Shown: positions 53,118 to 61,972 of the stretch, piece after piece
Layout of the letters: every line of letters starts with the position of its first letter
Numbering within the stretch: the stretch's first letter is position 1
Assembly: GCF_963675975.1 (NCBI RefSeq)
Contig: NZ_OY780939.1
Location: forward strand, 2,294,001 to 2,358,000
Reading direction: 5' to 3'
Length of the DNA stretch: 64,000 bases
Source of the DNA: Halarcobacter sp.
GTDB taxonomy: Bacteria; Campylobacterota; Campylobacteria; Campylobacterales; Arcobacteraceae
The notes under the pieces: generated by a model
Seen by the model: the letters and a program-made list of their open reading frames with translations, nothing else
What the model was told of the DNA's origin: nothing
Database searches by the model: none
Program-made: the position numbers and the translations under genes

Positions 53118-54379
53118 TTTACGATTTCTCCTAAATAATTTTTTATTAATGGATAAATATCAGAAATATCTGGTCCATTTTCTCTTCCTGTTAAAATATA
53201 TATTAATGGATTAATATATTCATCTTTTGATAAATTAGTTTCTTGAGATATATAAGCTTCAAAAGAATCTAAAGTATCAAAATAAGGGGCTTTTTTAATA
53301 CAAGCTTTTAATTTATCAAACTTCTCTTGATTTTTGTCATATGTAGTTTTAGATGAAAATATTTTTTCGATATTTGTTTTAATCTCATTTATTGTACTTA
53401 CTTCTGATAAAAAAAGTTTAGCAAGTTTACCAATATCTGTATCTGCAAAACCTAATATTTTTGAAAGTCTCATCTCATCTATAAGTTCAAGATGTTTTTT
53501 ATTTAAAAGCTTTAATTCTTCTAAATCAAAAGTAACACTTTGTGTTGGAAAAGTATTTATACCAAACCACTCTAAAGCCTCTTCTAACTCAAATACCTCT
53601 TTTGAAGGCTTAGTTCCAAGAGATAAAAGATAATTTGCTATTGCACTTGGTAAAAAACCATCTGCAATCAAATCTTTTACTAAAACATCATTTTCAATTT
53701 TTGGTAGATGTATATATTTAATCTCTTTATCATAATTTAAAGATTCTCTTAAATATATTTGTCTTGGTGTATCAGGGACAAATTTTTCATCTCTTATAAT
53801 TGTAGAGATATCATAAAGCATATCATCAATGGCACAAGCATAATTATATGTAGGCATTTTGTCATGTGTTAAAATTCTAAAATAATCTACTTCAAAAGGT
53901 TTAAATTTGATTTCACCCTTTAATTCATCATTAAAACTTATACTCTCTTCTGGTTTTTTAATTCTAACGGTAAAAGCAGCATTACAATTTAATACTGTTT
54001 CGTCAGATAAAGTTTCACAAAACCCATCATAACTGTATATTTTACCTTTCTCTTTTGCTTTTTGTTTTAATTCTTCTATTTTTTCATCTGAACAAAAACA
54101 TGCAAAAGCTTTTTTTTGAGACATTAATTGCATTGCAAGTTTCTGATAATATTTCAAATTTTCACTTTGATAAATTATACTTGCATATTCAATTGAAAAA
54201 AGATTGATTAAATCAATAAGCTCTTTATCTTTCCCTTCAATACTATTTTCTTTATCAATATCTTCAATTCTAAGAATCAGCTCTTCACCAGTTTTTTTTG
54301 ATAACATATAGTTGTATAAAGCAATTCTTAGGTTAGAAACACTTAAATCTTTTGTTGTACTTACAGCAAATCTTAACAA
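53114..54379 (-). CDS. GltX-like protein lacking the class I synthetase signatures
   Basis: 421 residues, collinear with bacterial glutamyl-tRNA synthetase. The N-terminus has LRFAVSTTKDLSVSNLRIALYNY where GltX has RFAPSPTG–HIGN–R-AL; the HIG triad reads SVS (13–15). Later GltX landmarks are kept: ILRIEDIDKENS, YDGFCETLS, PTYNYACAIDDM and FLPSAIANYLLSLG. The RGEDH-type motif reads RDEKF (196–200), and the whole KMSKR loop is missing between LPKIEN and LIADGF (~226–238). The ORF is intact (TTG start, AAGGA 6 bases upstream) and coupled to yggT, so it is probably expressed. Adenylate formation looks impossible or altered; a functional GltX would be needed elsewhere. A tRNA-binding or regulatory role is possible. 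Confidence 0.75.
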   Translation of the reverse strand: MLRFAVSTTKDLSVSNLRIALYNYMLSKKTGEELILRIEDIDKENSIEGKDKELIDLINLFSIEYASIIYQSENLKYYQKLAMQLMSQKKAFACFCSDEKIEELKQKAKEKGKIYSYDGFCETLSDETVLNCNAAFTVRIKKPEESISFNDELKGEIKFKPFEVDYFRILTHDKMPTYNYACAIDDMLYDISTIIRDEKFVPDTPRQIYLRESLNYDKEIKYIHLPKIENDVLVKDLIADGFLPSAIANYLLSLGTKPSKEVFELEEALEWFGINTFPTQSVTFDLEELKLLNKKHLELIDEMRLSKILGFADTDIGKLAKLFLSEVSTINEIKTNIEKIFSSKTTYDKNQEKFDKLKACIKKAPYFDTLDSFEAYISQETNLSKDEYINPLIYILTGRENGPDISDIYPLIKNYLGEIVK

Positions 54380-54380
54380 T

Positions 54381-55676
54381 CTATTTCCTTACTATCGAGA
54401 ATGATAATTTATTTATCTCTTTATGCGATTTAATATATGTATTTAAATCTTCTAATTTAAGTTTTTCAATCTTTTCCAACTCTTTTTTATTATGGTTTTG
54501 ATCTAAGCCTTTATAAAAAAGTGTAAAAGCTCTATTTAGTCTTTGAGAAAGAGTTTCTGTTCTTAAAGGTTCACTACCTAATAAAAACTTTTTAGCAGAA
54601 TCTAACTCTTCTTGCGTTACACCATTTTTAACAAACTCTTCAACTAAAGATTGAACTAAATTTTTTGCTTCATCTGCACTTTCAAGTTTTGTTTGTAAGT
54701 ATCCAGTAAAATAAGAATAAGATTTATTAATAGAAACATAACCATAAGCAGAATAAGCTAATCCTCTTTTTACTCTAATCTCTTCCATTAGTCTAGACCC
54801 AAAACCACTTCCACCTAATATAAAAGATGCAACTTTTGCCATATAAGTATCTTTATCTTTTACATTAACCTCAAAAGGGCTACCAAAATAGATATATGCT
54901 TGTTGAGTGTCTTTTAGAATCTCTTTTGTAAGAGGTTTTGCTGAAGTTTTAATCTCAATATCTTTATTTTTATTTTCAGCATTTAAAACTTTAATACTTT
55001 TTTTGATTTTTGCAATAATCTCTTCATATTCAAAATCACCACCAACTACAATTATTAGATTATTTAAATCTAAATTGCTTTTTAGTTGCTTTTTAACATC
55101 TTCAAGTTTTATTTTTGAAATAGTCTCAATAGTACCAGAAGAAGGGTTTTCTAAAGGTGTGTTTTTAAATATAATTTTATTTAAATTGTTAGATGCAACA
55201 TAATCAAAATCATTTTCTTTTCTTTTTAATGAACCTGTTTGAATAGTTTTAATCTTTTCTAAAACATCATTACTATAATTTGGATCTTTTAATAAATCAC
55301 TTAATAGATTTAAACCTTTTTCGTGTACATCTTTTAAAGAAGATAACTCAATAACAAATGTCTCAAAACCATTACTCGTATGTAAAGAGATTGCAGAATT
55401 TTCCAATTTTTCTGCAAATTTAATACTTCCTAATTTTTTTGTACCTTCATTAAGTAGTTTTGCACTAATTGAAGTAAGTCCACTATGTTTTTTATCTTGC
55501 ATATACCCTGAGTTTGTAAAAACTAATTGTAAATTTAATATTGGTAATGATTTTTCTTGTTCAAAAACAACAGGAACATCAATACCTTTTATATTTATAT
55601 GCTTTATTATAGCACCCATCATAATTCCTTGTAAAAATAAAAGTATTAGTATTAGTTTAGAGATTCTATTTTTCAT
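54381..55676 (-). CDS. M16 family peptidase-like protein (non-catalytic subunit type)
   Basis: 431 residues with an N-terminal signal/anchor helix (about 5–22). It has the M16 two-lobe pattern: a first lobe with SGLTSISAKLLNEGTKKLG, and a second with GGSGFGSRLMEEIRVKRGLAYSAYG, matching the R/Y substrate motif of M16 proteins. The zinc-binding HxxEH motif expected in the first lobe is absent, so this is likely the non-catalytic partner of a paired protease, as known for PqqE/YmxG pairs in Helicobacter. It lies between mqnC (7-base gap) and the GltX-like gene. Confidence 0.82.
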   Translation of the reverse strand: MKNRISKLILILLFLQGIMMGAIIKHINIKGIDVPVVFEQEKSLPILNLQLVFTNSGYMQDKKHSGLTSISAKLLNEGTKKLGSIKFAEKLENSAISLHTSNGFETFVIELSSLKDVHEKGLNLLSDLLKDPNYSNDVLEKIKTIQTGSLKRKENDFDYVASNNLNKIIFKNTPLENPSSGTIETISKIKLEDVKKQLKSNLDLNNLIIVVGGDFEYEEIIAKIKKSIKVLNAENKNKDIEIKTSAKPLTKEILKDTQQAYIYFGSPFEVNVKDKDTYMAKVASFILGGSGFGSRLMEEIRVKRGLAYSAYGYVSINKSYSYFTGYLQTKLESADEAKNLVQSLVEEFVKNGVTQEELDSAKKFLLGSEPLRTETLSQRLNRAFTLFYKGLDQNHNKKELEKIEKLKLEDLNTYIKSHKEINKLSFSIVRK

Positions 55677-55683
55677 GAGAAAA

Positions 55684-56754
55684 TTAGAACCTCTCTAAGA
55701 TTTCATAAGCAGTATTTCTTTTTGCAGGATTTTCATCTACATCTTTAATCAATTGTATCATCTCATCTTGATTCATACAATTAGTTGCGCCAGCTGCTGC
55801 TACAACATTCTCTTCCATCATTGTACTTCCTAAATCGTTTGCACCAAATTTAAGTGCCATTTGACCAATATAACTTCCTTGAGTCACCCAAGAACTTTGT
55901 ATATTAGGAAAATTATCTAAATATAATCTTGATACTGCAAGCAATCTTAAATATCTATTTGAAGATTGTGGTTTTAAATCTGGAATCTCTTCTTTTAGTT
56001 TTGTGTTTGCACTTTGAAATGACCACATAATAAAGGCTCTAAATCCACCTGTTTCATCTTGTAGTTTTCTTATTCTTTCCCAATGTTCAACTATCTCTTC
56101 ATCAGTTTCAACTGTACCAAACATCATTGTTGCAGTTGTTTTCATTCCAATTGAATGAGCTAATTTATGAACCTCAATCCATTCATCACTATCAATTTTT
56201 CTTGGTGCAATTACATCTCTTACTCTATCAGATAAAATTTCAGCTCCAGCTCCTGGAATTGAACTTAAACCTTTTGCTTGTAATCTTTGTAAAACTTCAA
56301 GTTTAGAGATTTTTGAAACTTTTGCAATATAACAAATCTCAATTGCAGAAAAAGAGTGTAGGGTGATTTGTGGAAATTTAGTGTGAATATGTTCAACTAA
56401 ATCTTCATAATAGTCTATTTTAAGTTTTGGATGAACTCCACCTTGCATAAGAATTTGAGTTCCACCTATTGCAAGAAGTTCTTCTATTTTTTTATCAATC
56501 TCTTCATAAGTTAATACATAAGCATCACCATCTTTTCCATGACGATAAAATGCACAAAACTTACAATCAACCCAACATACATTTGTATAATTGATATTTC
56601 TATCTACAACGAACGTTGTTACACCTTTTGGATGCAACTGTTTTTTCTTCGCAGTTGCATATTTACCTAACTCAACTAAAGAAGCATTTTTGATTAAATC
56701 AAGGGCTTCTTCATTTGTTATTCTTCTATTAACTATATCTATTTTTTTTACCAT
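55684..56754 (-). CDS. mqnC: Cyclic dehypoxanthinyl futalosine synthase
   Basis: 356 residues. Radical SAM enzyme of the futalosine menaquinone pathway, converting dehypoxanthine futalosine to its cyclic form. The cluster motif is CWVDCKFCAFYR; also seen are VTFVVDRNINYTN-like lead-in, GGVHPKL, SIPGAGAEIL and a C-terminal GANDLGSTMMEENVV. Its start overlaps the bamA stop by one base. Other mqn genes are not in this window. Confidence 0.95.
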   Translation of the reverse strand: MVKKIDIVNRRITNEEALDLIKNASLVELGKYATAKKKQLHPKGVTTFVVDRNINYTNVCWVDCKFCAFYRHGKDGDAYVLTYEEIDKKIEELLAIGGTQILMQGGVHPKLKIDYYEDLVEHIHTKFPQITLHSFSAIEICYIAKVSKISKLEVLQRLQAKGLSSIPGAGAEILSDRVRDVIAPRKIDSDEWIEVHKLAHSIGMKTTATMMFGTVETDEEIVEHWERIRKLQDETGGFRAFIMWSFQSANTKLKEEIPDLKPQSSNRYLRLLAVSRLYLDNFPNIQSSWVTQGSYIGQMALKFGANDLGSTMMEENVVAAAGATNCMNQDEMIQLIKDVDENPAKRNTAYEILERF

Positions 56755-59006
56755 TAGAAAGTTGACCCCAATGCAAATTCAAATGATGAAGTATCATCAC
56801 CTGGTTCATCATCAATTGGTTGAGCAAAAATTAACTGTAAAGGACCAAAAGGAGAAACCCATTCAAATAGTGCTCCTGTACTTGATCTTTTTATATCAGT
56901 AAAACTGTCTTCACCAATCATACCATAATCATAAAACAATCCCCATCTCATGTTTGCGTCAGGGATTAAAGGCATACTAAATTCAACTGAAGTTGCTGCC
57001 ATTCTTTTATAAGGTTCCTCTGCTATACCATTATCATTATCTGGACCAAATGCATATGATTTAAATCCTCTTAATGATTTTGTACCACCTAAATATAAAG
57101 AGTCACCTTGATTTATTTGACCATTATCTACTAATAAGTTTACTTGTGCTTTATATCTTAATACAACATCCCAATTAAATCTATCTTCAAGAGAATAGAA
57201 ATATTTAAAAGATGATGAACTCTTAATATATTCTGAATCCCCACCAAGTCCAGCAATCTCAAGTGATGTATTTGCTCTAAAACCAGAAGTAGGGAAATAG
57301 TAGTCATTTGTATTATCAAAACTCAAGTAAGGTGTAATAGAACTTGTAACATAATCTGTATCTTTATATCTTTGACTTACAGGTATATGGTTATATAAAT
57401 AAGAATATTCATAATTCTCTTTAATAAAATCTAATCTATATCTTGCACCAACTTTTAAGTTTCTAATTACCTCTTTACCTAAACCAATAGAGAAACCTTT
57501 TACATCTTTATCCAAGTCATAAGCATCATTATTAATCTCATCTGTTTTATTATGAATATCGATATCACCATTATACTCACTATCTCTAATTGCTGGATTT
57601 ATTAACTTAACAGCTAAATCTGATTCTTTATCTGATAATTCAGCTGAAATAGATAATCCTAATCCTGAACCAAAAATATTTCTTTCATTTAAAGATGCAT
57701 TAATCATTATTCCATCGTAAGAACCATATCCCCCACCTAAAATAATATTTCCTGTAGGAGCTTCTTTTACTTTTACAACTAAATCCATTTGATCTTTTGA
57801 AACTCTTTTTTGTTCAATCCTAACATCTTCAAAATAACCAACTCTTTTTAGTTTATTTTGAGTATCAGTAAAATCTGTTTGAGAAAAAAGATCCCCTGGA
57901 GCTAAATATACATTTCTTCTAATAACTCTATCTAAAGTTCTACTATTTCCTGTAATTTTAACATCCCTAACATATACTTTTTCACCAGGAACAACATTAA
58001 AAACAATATCAACAGTACCATTTTTTTCATCTTTTTTTACATCATAATTAATTTTTGCAAAAGCATAACCTAAGTCTGCAATTTTAGTTCGTATAAAATC
58101 TGAGTCTCTTCTAAGTTTTTTTATATTAAAAACTCTATCTTCTTTTAATTTTAAATCTGAATATAAAAATTTTGCTTTTACTATGTCAGATTTAATATAT
58201 ATCTTAATCTTATTAACAGTATATTGTATACCTTCATCAATATAAAAATCTAAATCTGCTTGATTTGAAGCAAAATCTACTTCTAAAAAAGGATCTTCAA
58301 CTTTTGCATCAATATACCCATTTTCTAAATATAATTCTTGAATTCTTTTTCCATCATATTGTAATTGATCTGCTTTTAACTCACCATCATTTTGAGTAAA
58401 AAACCATGAAGCGAACTCTTCTTCTTTATTTGCAGTTACTTTTTCAAACTTTCCTGTACTTAAACTTTTTGCACCAAAATAGTTAACTTTTTTTATAACT
58501 ATTTCATCACCTTTATTTACATTAAAAGTTATAGAAACAGCATTTTCATTTAAATTTTCAATTTCAACTTCTACTACAGAGTTGATATAACCTTCTTTTT
58601 CTAACTCTCTTAACAACTCTTCTTTAGCTTTTTTAATTTTTTCAGTCGAATACATCGTACCTTTACTAAGGCCAATTTGTTTTTTTAAAATTTCAAGATC
58701 AGTTTCTCTTGACTTGTATCCAAAAATATCAACATTTGCTACAGAAGGTTTTTCTTTAAAAAAAAACTTTAATACACCATTATCATTACTTACTGAAATA
58801 TCTTCAAAATATCCATATTTATAAAAATCTTTTACAGCTTGATTTATTTTTGCTAAACTAATCTCTTCATCTTCGTTAAGATTAAAAGTTTCTTTTGCAA
58901 CAGTAGGAGATATCTTTGTTAAATTAATATACTCTACAGACTTAATTCCTTCAGCATTCAAAATTGTTGCGAAGGCTATTGATAATAAGATACTCTTCTT
59001 TTTCAC
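56754..59006 (-). CDS. bamA: Outer membrane protein assembly factor BamA
   Basis: 750 residues with a signal peptide (residues 1–~18, LLSIAFATILNAEG). Five POTRA domains span about 20–415, followed by a 16-stranded beta-barrel. The barrel keeps the conserved loop motif region (GLFYDYGMIGED) and ends in phenylalanine (EFALGSTF), the outer membrane insertion signal. It folds beta-barrel proteins into the outer membrane. Head of the bamA–mqnC–M16–GltX-like–yggT–slt run; divergent from tyrA. Confidence 0.95.
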   Translation of the reverse strand: MKKKSILLSIAFATILNAEGIKSVEYINLTKISPTVAKETFNLNEDEEISLAKINQAVKDFYKYGYFEDISVSNDNGVLKFFFKEKPSVANVDIFGYKSRETDLEILKKQIGLSKGTMYSTEKIKKAKEELLRELEKEGYINSVVEVEIENLNENAVSITFNVNKGDEIVIKKVNYFGAKSLSTGKFEKVTANKEEEFASWFFTQNDGELKADQLQYDGKRIQELYLENGYIDAKVEDPFLEVDFASNQADLDFYIDEGIQYTVNKIKIYIKSDIVKAKFLYSDLKLKEDRVFNIKKLRRDSDFIRTKIADLGYAFAKINYDVKKDEKNGTVDIVFNVVPGEKVYVRDVKITGNSRTLDRVIRRNVYLAPGDLFSQTDFTDTQNKLKRVGYFEDVRIEQKRVSKDQMDLVVKVKEAPTGNIILGGGYGSYDGIMINASLNERNIFGSGLGLSISAELSDKESDLAVKLINPAIRDSEYNGDIDIHNKTDEINNDAYDLDKDVKGFSIGLGKEVIRNLKVGARYRLDFIKENYEYSYLYNHIPVSQRYKDTDYVTSSITPYLSFDNTNDYYFPTSGFRANTSLEIAGLGGDSEYIKSSSSFKYFYSLEDRFNWDVVLRYKAQVNLLVDNGQINQGDSLYLGGTKSLRGFKSYAFGPDNDNGIAEEPYKRMAATSVEFSMPLIPDANMRWGLFYDYGMIGEDSFTDIKRSSTGALFEWVSPFGPLQLIFAQPIDDEPGDDTSSFEFALGSTF

Positions 59007-59073
59007 AGTAATCCTTAAACTTATTATTTCAAACGTAGAATATATCTAAATAAACTTTATAGGATGGTTAAGA

Positions 59074-59079
59074 TATAAT
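59074..59079 (+). promoter_or_regulatory. -10 box for tyrA
   Basis: A perfect TATAAT in the 107-base bamA–tyrA divergent gap, 34 bases before the tyrA TTG. No convincing -35. Confidence 0.45.
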
Positions 59080-59113
59080 CACCTTTCAAAACAAAATTGT
59101 AAAGGTTATAAAA

Positions 59114-59944
59114 TTGAATATAGGTATTATTGGATTAGGTCTAATGGGAGGTTCATTAGCAAAAGCATTAAAAAAATATTTTATTGCAAAAAAAATCTAT
59201 GGTTATGCAAGAAGTGAAAAATCAAAAAAAGAGATTGAAGAATTAAATTTAGTAGATGAATTAGTAGATATAAAAACATTAAAAGAAAAGTGTGATTTGA
59301 TTATTTTAGCAATTCCAGTAGATAATATAATCTCTGTTCTTCCTGAATTAGAGGATATAAACAAAAATACAACTATTATGGATTTAGGCTCAACTAAAGA
59401 GTTTATTATTGAAAATATCCCTGCATCTATTAGAAAAAATTTTATTGCAGCACACCCTATGACAGGAACTGAAAAATCTGGACCAAAAGCAGCCATTGAT
59501 GATTTATATGAGGGTAAAACTGTTGTTCTTTGTAACTTAGAAGATAATGAAAATCTTCATGTAAATAGAGCATTTAGAATATTCCAAGAAATTGGTATGA
59601 GAATTGTAGTAATGGATGCAAATGAACATGATATTCATGCTTGTTATATGTCTCACTTACCCCATGCAATATCTTTTTCTTTGGCAAATACAGTAATGAA
59701 CTCTGAAGATCCAAAATCTATTATTGCTCTTGCAGCTGGGGGATTTAAAGATATGAGTAGGGTGGCTAAATCAAGTCCTGATATGTGGACAGATATTTTT
59801 AAACAAAATAAAAAGAATCTTTTAGATTCAATGGATGAGTTTGCAGCACAAATGAAAAAAGTTAGAGATATGATAGAAGAAGATAATTACTCAGATATGA
59901 AAGAGTGGATGAAAAAAGCAAATAGCTTACATGAGATACTTTAA
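59114..59944 (+). CDS. tyrA: Prephenate dehydrogenase
   Basis: 276 residues, a stand-alone TyrA without chorismate mutase. The NAD-binding loop is GIIGLGLMGGSLAKAL, followed by DLGSTKEFI, AHPMTGTEKSGP (the catalytic histidine region) and HDIHACYMSHLPHAIS. It oxidises prephenate to 4-hydroxyphenylpyruvate in tyrosine synthesis. The start is TTG at 59114 with AAAGG 8 bases before it. Ends 8 bases from the convergent folP. Confidence 0.93.
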   Translation: MNIGIIGLGLMGGSLAKALKKYFIAKKIYGYARSEKSKKEIEELNLVDELVDIKTLKEKCDLIILAIPVDNIISVLPELEDINKNTTIMDLGSTKEFIIENIPASIRKNFIAAHPMTGTEKSGPKAAIDDLYEGKTVVLCNLEDNENLHVNRAFRIFQEIGMRIVVMDANEHDIHACYMSHLPHAISFSLANTVMNSEDPKSIIALAAGGFKDMSRVAKSSPDMWTDIFKQNKKNLLDSMDEFAAQMKKVRDMIEEDNYSDMKEWMKKANSLHEIL

Positions 59945-59952
59945 AGTATCTC

Positions 59953-60759
59953 TTAGCTATTTATATTTTTTATAGCTTCTTGAACTTTTATTGCTTGATA
60001 ATGCTCTTTTACATCATGACACCTGATAATTGAAGCACCATTAGTAATAGATTCTGAATGAATAGCTAAAGTCCCAGGTAATCTTTCTTCTATAGTTGAA
60101 GAAACAACCATATCAATCATAGATTTTCTACTAGCTCCAATTAGTAACTCATAGCCAAAATGTTTAAAATATTCTAAGTTTTTTAATAAAAGTAGGTTGT
60201 GTTCAAGGTTTTTACCAAAACCAATTCCAACGTCTAAAACAATATCATCAATACCAAAGCTTTTTGCTTTTTCTACTCTTTGTTTAAAAAAAGAATCTAC
60301 TTCTTTAACAACATCTTCATAAGTAGGATTTAGCTGCATATCTTGTGGGTTACTTTGCATATGCATTATCACAACTTGGGCATTATATTCGGCACTTACT
60401 TTACAAACTTCGTCATTTGCTAAACCTGTAATATCATTTACAATTTTAAAACCACAATCTAATGCGTATCTTAAAACTTCTGGTTCATAAGAATCTAAAG
60501 AAAAAGTTGCTTTTTCAAAAAGTTTTTGTTGATAGATTAAATCTAAAATCGGTTTTAATCGTCTTAATTCCTCTTCTACACTTACAGCTTCACTTCCAGG
60601 CCTGCTTGAAACACCGCCTAAATCAATAATGTCAGCACCATCATTAATAAGTTTTTCTATATGTTCAATTGCACTTTTGTCTTGAAATCTACTTTTATAA
60701 AAAAATGAGTCTTCATTTGCATTTACAACACCCATAATTTTTGTTTTAAAAGTCTGCAT
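59953..60759 (-). CDS. folP: Dihydropteroate synthase
   Basis: 268 residues. Folate synthesis enzyme and the sulfonamide target. The N-terminal motif reads MGVVNANEDSFF where most have MGVLNVTPDSFSDGG, a noticeable variant of the first DHPS loop also seen in this phylum by my recollection. Other motifs are normal: DLGGVSSRPGSEAVS, NDITG, MHMQSNP, DVGIGFGK and GASRKSMI. It is followed by nothing on its strand and preceded by holB with no gap. Confidence 0.92.
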   Translation of the reverse strand: MQTFKTKIMGVVNANEDSFFYKSRFQDKSAIEHIEKLINDGADIIDLGGVSSRPGSEAVSVEEELRRLKPILDLIYQQKLFEKATFSLDSYEPEVLRYALDCGFKIVNDITGLANDEVCKVSAEYNAQVVIMHMQSNPQDMQLNPTYEDVVKEVDSFFKQRVEKAKSFGIDDIVLDVGIGFGKNLEHNLLLLKNLEYFKHFGYELLIGASRKSMIDMVVSSTIEERLPGTLAIHSESITNGASIIRCHDVKEHYQAIKVQEAIKNINS

Positions 60760-61392
60760 CTATAACCTTTTTTTCCTGTTTAACAACATTAATAGTATTG
60801 AAGTTAAGATGTTAATTGGTCTAGAGTTTAATTCTAATAGTTTTATTGATTTTGAAAAAAGTTCAAGCTCTTTATGATTTAATTCAATCTTTTTTGAGTT
60901 TATTTTAAACATTATTGATTCAATTAAGATTTTAGCATCATTTTTAGTAATTCTTTGATTCTCTTTTAAGAAACTATATACATCTTTTAAATCAAGATTA
61001 ACAATATCTAAATCTATCTCACTTCTAGTAGATTTTGATTTATAAAACTTATGAGGAATTCTTGAAAAGATTGTTGGCAAGATTGAAGATTTAGAATTAG
61101 TAATTATAATAAATACAATATTTCTTGGTGGTTCTTCTAAAACTTTTAATAATGAATTTTGTGCTTCACTTCTAAATGTTTTTCCAACTAAAAAAATATA
61201 TTTTTTTTCATTAGATGAGATATAAGCCTCTTTTACTGCTGTATGAGCCTGAGCTAAAAGAAATTCATCTTTTTGTTCATTTCTAATTATTCTAACATTA
61301 TGCTTGGAATAGTGAGGTAAAAGAGTATTTAAAGTTTCATCTAAATCACTAACTACTAAAATTTGAGAGGCTTCGATCTTTTTATCAATCAT
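60760..61392 (-). CDS. holB: DNA polymerase III delta' subunit (short, HolB-like)
   Basis: 210 residues, shorter than the ~330-residue enterobacterial protein, as is usual in Campylobacterota. Central region with TFRSEAQNSLLKVLEEPPRNIVFI, the SRC-like sensor stretch of clamp-loader subunits (ILPTIFSRIPHKFY). The Walker A motif is absent, consistent with delta' not binding ATP. It is placed between hobA and folP, an order I recall from Campylobacter, so replication genes are grouped here. Confidence 0.88.
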   Translation of the reverse strand: MIDKKIEASQILVVSDLDETLNTLLPHYSKHNVRIIRNEQKDEFLLAQAHTAVKEAYISSNEKKYIFLVGKTFRSEAQNSLLKVLEEPPRNIVFIIITNSKSSILPTIFSRIPHKFYKSKSTRSEIDLDIVNLDLKDVYSFLKENQRITKNDAKILIESIMFKINSKKIELNHKELELFSKSIKLLELNSRPINILTSILLMLLNRKKRL

Positions 61393-61411
61393 AAAATAGT
61401 TCTTTTACTTT

Positions 61412-61963
61412 TTAATTTTCAACATTGATTTCTGCAAATAGTGCTGCACTTAAAGTTTTATCATAAAGTCTATACATTTGCAAAAGTTTCATATCAAGAG
61501 CTTCATCTTTTGTTCTTAAATTAAAGGCATCTTGAATCTCTTCATCAAACATCCAAAGAAAAGAGTTTTTTGTGAATTTAGGCAATGTTGCTCTTACATC
61601 ATTACTTTTTCCTATATACCAAAAACAATACCCATTAGGAAAAGAGATATTTAACATATCTTTTATAAAACTAATATCATCTTCAGTTTTTAAATCATCT
61701 AAATCTTTATAAAAAGATTTAAAATTATAAAATGGCAAAAAAGGTCTATTTTGCTTATTAGAATTTAAATTAGTCAAAATATATTTTAAAAACCAATCTC
61801 TCTCACTATCAGTTATAATTAATACTGAACAACCTTTTTCAAAAATATTAATTATTGATTTAGAAACTAAAGGTACCCATTCATATTTTTTTTCTTCAAG
61901 CCAAGGGGAGATAAGTCTATCTTCCCTTATAGTATCAACAGTCCAGTTTAAAAACTCTTGCAC
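61412..61963 (-). CDS. hobA: DnaA-binding replication initiation factor HobA
   Basis: 183 residues. HobA is a DiaA-like partner of DnaA found only in Campylobacterota; it binds DnaA domain I as a tetramer and promotes orisome assembly. The sequence fits: the N-terminal FLNWTVDTIREDRLISPWLEE, a SIS-like middle (GCSVLIITDSERDWFLKYIL) and the LPFYNFKSF segment. The start is GTG at 61963, 10 bases after the lysC stop. Neighbours lysC and holB are as expected for the phylum. Confidence 0.9.
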   Translation of the reverse strand: MQEFLNWTVDTIREDRLISPWLEEKKYEWVPLVSKSIINIFEKGCSVLIITDSERDWFLKYILTNLNSNKQNRPFLPFYNFKSFYKDLDDLKTEDDISFIKDMLNISFPNGYCFWYIGKSNDVRATLPKFTKNSFLWMFDEEIQDAFNLRTKDEALDMKLLQMYRLYDKTLSAALFAEINVEN

Positions 61964-61972
61964 TAGGGATAC

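Noticed and set aside
53114-54379. Calling the GltX-like gene a pseudogene
   Set aside because: The 421-codon frame is intact, has a ribosome site, and keeps other GltX landmarks, so neutral decay is unlikely.
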